The notes beneath the pieces were generated by a model. The model ran no database searches, was not told the DNA's origin, and saw only the letters and a program-made list of their open reading frames with translations. Both the position numbers and the translations under genes were made by a program. From Comamonadaceae bacterium (GTDB lineage Bacteria; Pseudomonadota; Gammaproteobacteria; Burkholderiales; Burkholderiaceae_C), in assembly GCA_947460165.1 (NCBI GenBank), contig CANHKH010000120.1, positions 1 to 8,673 of the forward strand: a stretch of DNA of 8,673 bases, written 5' to 3'. Shown piece by piece: positions 6,161-8,673 of this stretch; position 1 is the first letter of the stretch; each line of letters begins with the position of its first letter.

Positions 6161-6188
6161 TTGACGCAAGCCCTGCGCACACTATGGG
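6161..6188 (+). promoter_or_regulatory. Candidate sigma-70 promoter for the metallophosphoesterase-glycosyltransferase pair
   Basis: TTGACG (6161-6166) and TATGGG (6183-6188) are separated by 16 bp in the 104-bp gap after the HD-oxygenase stop. The -35 is strong and the -10 is poor. A GAACT/AGTTC inverted repeat with a 5-base loop (6202-6216) and a second AGAGTTC copy (6228-6234) lie just downstream and could bind a regulator. No terminator hairpin is seen in the gap, so read-through from the upstream gene is also possible. Confidence 0.35.
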
Positions 6189-6251
6189 CATTCAAACAGC
6201 TGAACTTGCAGAGTTCGCAAGTGAGCCAGAGTTCAGGAAAGGCCCGTACGC

Positions 6252-7142
6252 ATGCGCCCATGGATCAAGCCCACGCCAGACCTTCCCCCAGTGTTTGAGG
6301 GTTCAGACAAGCCAGAACCTGCGGCGAAATTTCGCGCGGTGTTCATTTCTGACCTGCACCTGGGCACACCCGGCTTTCAGGCCGAGGCCTTGCTCGATTT
6401 TCTCAAGCACCACCCCAGCCAAACCCTTTATTTGGTGGGTGACATCATCGACGGCTGGCAGCTGCGCAGGCGCTGGCATTGGCCACAGGCCCACAACGAT
6501 GTGGTGCAAAAACTGCTGCGACGCGCCCGCAAGGGTTGCCGCGTGGTGTTTGTGCCAGGCAACCACGACGAGTTTGCCCGCCAGTTTTCGGGTCAGCACT
6601 TTGGCGGCATTGAAGTGGTCGACCACACCGTTCACCAAACCGCCGACGGCCGCAGGCTATGGGTGATTCATGGTGACCAGTTCGACGCCGTGGTGCAGTG
6701 CGCCAAGTGGCTGGCTTACTTGGGTGACAACCTCTACGAGTTGTCCTTGCGCATGAACCGCCACCTCAATGTGTGGCGTCAGCGCTTTGGTTTGCCGTAT
6801 TGGTCGCTCTCGCAGTACCTCAAGCACCGCGTCAAGAGTGCCCTGAACTTCATCACCGCTTTTGAGGAAGCCGTCGCTCAGGAGGCGCGCAAACGCGGCA
6901 TGGACGGCGTGGTGTGCGGTCACATTCACCGGGCGGAGATTCGCGACATTGGTGGCGTGCTTTACTGCAACGATGGCGATTGGGTGGAAAGCTGCAGCGC
7001 CTTGGTCGAGCACATGGACGGTCGCTTGGAGATCGTGCATTGGCACCATACCCAGCATCAGCTGGCCCCGCTTGCGTCCAAACAAGCATCCCCTGCCAGC
7101 GCGCAGCCCGTGCCAGCGGCCAAGGTGGGGGTGAGCGTTTGA
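6252..7142 (+). CDS. COG2908 calcineurin-like metallophosphoesterase (PlcP-like phospholipase C candidate; LpxH-like)
   Basis: This 296-residue protein has a complete dimetal phosphoesterase core: SDLHLG (33-38, Asp34 and His36), VGDIIDGW (62-69, Asp64), PGNHDE (102-107), IHGDQFD (139-145) and CGHIHRAE (222-229), followed by NDGDWVES (240-247). It would usually be annotated as UDP-2,3-diacylglucosamine diphosphatase (LpxH), but it is longer than LpxH (about 240 residues). Its overlap with a GT4 glycosyltransferase gene recalls PlcP, a metallophosphoesterase of this family that removes phospholipid head groups in phosphate-starved Proteobacteria to leave diacylglycerol. No signal peptide is visible, consistent with action at the cytoplasmic membrane face. 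AGGAAAGG lies about 9 bases before ATG 6252 and supports this start. The last 25 residues are rich in Ala, Pro and Ser and probably disordered. Fold assignment is firm; the PlcP role is inference from context. Confidence 0.85.
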   Translation: MRPWIKPTPDLPPVFEGSDKPEPAAKFRAVFISDLHLGTPGFQAEALLDFLKHHPSQTLYLVGDIIDGWQLRRRWHWPQAHNDVVQKLLRRARKGCRVVFVPGNHDEFARQFSGQHFGGIEVVDHTVHQTADGRRLWVIHGDQFDAVVQCAKWLAYLGDNLYELSLRMNRHLNVWRQRFGLPYWSLSQYLKHRVKSALNFITAFEEAVAQEARKRGMDGVVCGHIHRAEIRDIGGVLYCNDGDWVESCSALVEHMDGRLEIVHWHHTQHQLAPLASKQASPASAQPVPAAKVGVSV

Positions 7143-8182
7143 GGCTGGCCCTGGTCACCGATGCCTGGCAGCCCCAGGTCAACGGTGTGGTCACCACCTT
7201 GGTGGAGTTGGTGCGCGAGATGCGCTTGCGCGGCCATGAGGTGTTGGTCATTCACCCGGGTTTGTTTCAAACTCGCCCATGTCCAGGCTACGCGGGCATA
7301 GACTTGGCTGTGCGTCCCGGCAAGCACTTGGGCGAGCTGATAGCAGCTTTTCAGCCTGAGGCCATACACCTGGCCACTGAAGGTCCGCTGGGGTGGGCCG
7401 GCCGCAAGTACTGCTCGCGTTGGGGTCTGGCGTTCACCACCGCGTTTCACACCCGCTTCCCTGAAGTTTTGAAGGCGGCATTGCACTTGCCACTGTGGCT
7501 GGGTTATGGGCTGTTTCGTCTTTTTCACCGCCCCTCCAGTGGCGTGATGGTGCCCACCCAAGGGGTCTTGCAGATGCTGCAGGGCCGAGGTTTCAAGCAG
7601 TTAAAGCGCTGGACCCATGGCGTGGACCTGTCACTTTTTGAGCATGCCGAGCAGCCTCGCGCCTGCGCCCAACTCGGCGCATTGCAGGGTCCGGTGTGGC
7701 TGTGCGTGGGCCGGGTGTCGTACGAAAAAAACATTGAAGCTTTTTTGACCCTGGACCTGCCGGGCACCAAGGTGGTGTGCGGCGTGGGGCCGCGCGAGGC
7801 CGCGCTCAAGGTGCGCTTTCCTCAGGTGCGCTGGCTGGGTCTGTTGCCGCGAGAACAACTCAAAGAGGTGTATGCAGCTGCCGATGTGTTTGTCTTTCCC
7901 AGTCTGAATGAAACCTTTGGCTTGGTGATGCTCGAAGCCATGGCCTGCGGCACGCCGGTGGCGGCTTACCCGGTGGACGGGCCACTTGAAGTCTTGGCTG
8001 CAGCCGAGGGCGTGCGCGGCGGTGTGTTGCATGCAGATTTGCACGCCGCTTGCATGGCGGCGCTGCAGGTGCCCCGGTCGCAGGCCCGCGCCCGGGCCAT
8101 GGAGTTTGCTTGGACCGAAACCGCTGACTTGTTTTTGTCGCACCTGGTGCCTGCAAAACCGCAGGCACTGACTCAGCCCTGA
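7139..8182 (+). CDS. GT4-family glycosyltransferase (Agt-like glycolipid synthase candidate)
   Basis: This 347-residue protein is a GT-B fold retaining glycosyltransferase. The N-terminal acceptor domain begins LALVTDAWQPQVNGVVTTL with the Asn15-Gly16 motif of GT4 enzymes. The C-terminal nucleotide-sugar domain shows LCVGRVSYEKN (188-198, Arg192 and Lys197 for the donor phosphates), the EX7E motif with Glu258 and Glu266 (ETFGLVMLE), and GTPVAAYPVDGP (271-282). Hydrophobic and basic surfaces around 112-132 could touch the membrane. The only sensible start is TTG 7139, overlapping the upstream TGA as TTGA; a GGGGGTGA purine run lies a few bases before it, and the first in-frame residues MRLALVTDAW fit the family. 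Expression is therefore probably coupled to the phosphoesterase. Agt enzymes in PlcP operons add a sugar to diacylglycerol; mannosyl- or sulfolipid-type transferases are alternatives. Sugar and acceptor cannot be read from sequence. Confidence 0.85.
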   Translation: MRLALVTDAWQPQVNGVVTTLVELVREMRLRGHEVLVIHPGLFQTRPCPGYAGIDLAVRPGKHLGELIAAFQPEAIHLATEGPLGWAGRKYCSRWGLAFTTAFHTRFPEVLKAALHLPLWLGYGLFRLFHRPSSGVMVPTQGVLQMLQGRGFKQLKRWTHGVDLSLFEHAEQPRACAQLGALQGPVWLCVGRVSYEKNIEAFLTLDLPGTKVVCGVGPREAALKVRFPQVRWLGLLPREQLKEVYAAADVFVFPSLNETFGLVMLEAMACGTPVAAYPVDGPLEVLAAAEGVRGGVLHADLHAACMAALQVPRSQARARAMEFAWTETADLFLSHLVPAKPQALTQP

Positions 8183-8183
8183 G

Positions 8184-8673
8184 TCAAAGGCGGCGTGCTG
8201 TTTGGCGCATCAGCGCTTGACCCATGCGCACACGTGCGCCATTTTCAATTCCAGGGGCCAGCTCAAAACCTGGGGGGGCAAACACCAAAATCGTGGAGCC
8301 GTGCTGAAACCACCCAAGCTCTTGGCCTTTGACAGCGCTGGCGCTGCAGGGCATGTCGTTGGGGCCACGCCAGCGCAGGTGCAGCAGCACGTCTAAAAAA
8401 TGCAGGCGTATGCTGGCCACCAAAATGGCGGCCACTGGCACCAAGGCAATGGGTTGGCCACCGGCGCTGAGACGGGCTTGCAACACCGCCCGCTCATTGC
8501 GGCAAAACAGCCGCTCCACCCGCTTGAGGGCAATCGGGTTGACGTTCCAGGTGTCGCCGCTGATGTAGCGCACATGCTCAATCTCGCAGTCGGCCGGTGA
8601 GTGAAAGCGGTGGTACATGCTGGAGGTCAGGCGCAGCGTGACCCAAGTGCCGTGCTTGAAAGGCGTGGTGTCC
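8184..8673 (-). CDS. psd: Phosphatidylserine decarboxylase, 5' part cut by window edge
   Basis: About 162 C-terminal residues are visible; the start lies beyond base 8673. The enzyme decarboxylates phosphatidylserine to phosphatidylethanolamine at the inner membrane, using a pyruvoyl group made by self-cleavage. The visible order matches the family: WVTLRLTSSMYHRFHSP with the conserved His, YISGDTWNVNPIAL, LFCRNERAV, VPVAAILVASI, and GWFQHGSTILVF, where cleavage before the Ser of GST would form the pyruvoyl alpha chain (E. coli has LGST). GARVRMGQALM follows and the chain ends at TARRL. It is convergent with the glycosyltransferase gene, with one base between the two stop codons and no clear terminator in between. 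The proenzyme appears intact in the visible part. Confidence 0.93.
   Translation of the reverse strand, partial: DTTPFKHGTWVTLRLTSSMYHRFHSPADCEIEHVRYISGDTWNVNPIALKRVERLFCRNERAVLQARLSAGGQPIALVPVAAILVASIRLHFLDVLLHLRWRGPNDMPCSASAVKGQELGWFQHGSTILVFAPPGFELAPGIENGARVRMGQALMRQTARRL

Noticed and set aside
6914..7138. Upstream extension of the glycosyltransferase frame to 6914
   Set aside because: It runs through the phosphoesterase gene in another frame and the residues are not glycosyltransferase-like; TTG 7139 with its overlap fits the family start.
8183..8222. Possible GTCAA...TTGAC hairpin as a terminator after the glycosyltransferase
   Set aside because: The arms pair for only about five bases before mismatching, there is no T-run, and it lies within the psd coding region.
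1..8673. Mobile elements, tRNA, rRNA or CRISPR
   Set aside because: No transposase-like protein, terminal repeats, cloverleaf or regularly spaced repeat was seen; the window is nearly all coding.

Overview
The window looks like a stretch of a GC-rich Proteobacterial chromosome. GC is roughly 60-65% by eye. Gene style, the protein families and the phosphatidylserine decarboxylase type all suggest Burkholderiales, possibly Comamonadaceae; this is an inference from protein character, not a database match. Coding density is very high and I see no mobile element, RNA gene or CRISPR array.

Left part (1-5351, minus strand): a tight phosphonate uptake and catabolism operon, read from right to left. 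The order is phnC (ABC ATPase), phnD (periplasmic phosphonate-binding protein), phnE (permease), a phosphonate-associated iron-type alcohol dehydrogenase, an FAD-dependent amine oxidoreductase of the phosphonate-associated type, and phnX (phosphonoacetaldehyde hydrolase, cut by the window edge). The last three genes are joined by ATGA start/stop overlaps. The likely logic is import of 2-aminoethylphosphonate-type compounds, oxidation to phosphonoacetaldehyde by the flavoenzyme (no PhnW transaminase is visible) and perhaps from the alcohol by the Fe-ADH, then C-P hydrolysis by PhnX to acetaldehyde and phosphate.

Middle (5352-6147): a divergent intergenic region carries a cluster of CCGTCA elements, including a good Pho-box-like pair spaced 11 bp apart just upstream of phnC. 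It separates the operon from a plus-strand HD-domain mixed-valence diiron oxygenase of the PhnZ/TmpB type that keeps the known PhnZ active-site residues. This is a second, oxidative C-P cleavage route.

Right part (6252-8182, plus strand): a COG2908 calcineurin-like metallophosphoesterase overlaps a GT4 glycosyltransferase in a TTGA start/stop junction. This pair resembles the PlcP-Agt lipid-remodelling module, in which phospholipid is hydrolysed to diacylglycerol and glycosylated during phosphate starvation. Convergent to it, with 1 bp between the stop codons, is the 3' part of psd (phosphatidylserine decarboxylase, phosphatidylethanolamine synthesis).

Taken together the window reads as a phosphorus-scavenging neighbourhood: phosphonate import, two kinds of C-P bond cleavage, and probably replacement of phospholipid by glycolipid. 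The PlcP-Agt reading and the joint phosphate regulation are inferences that need testing.
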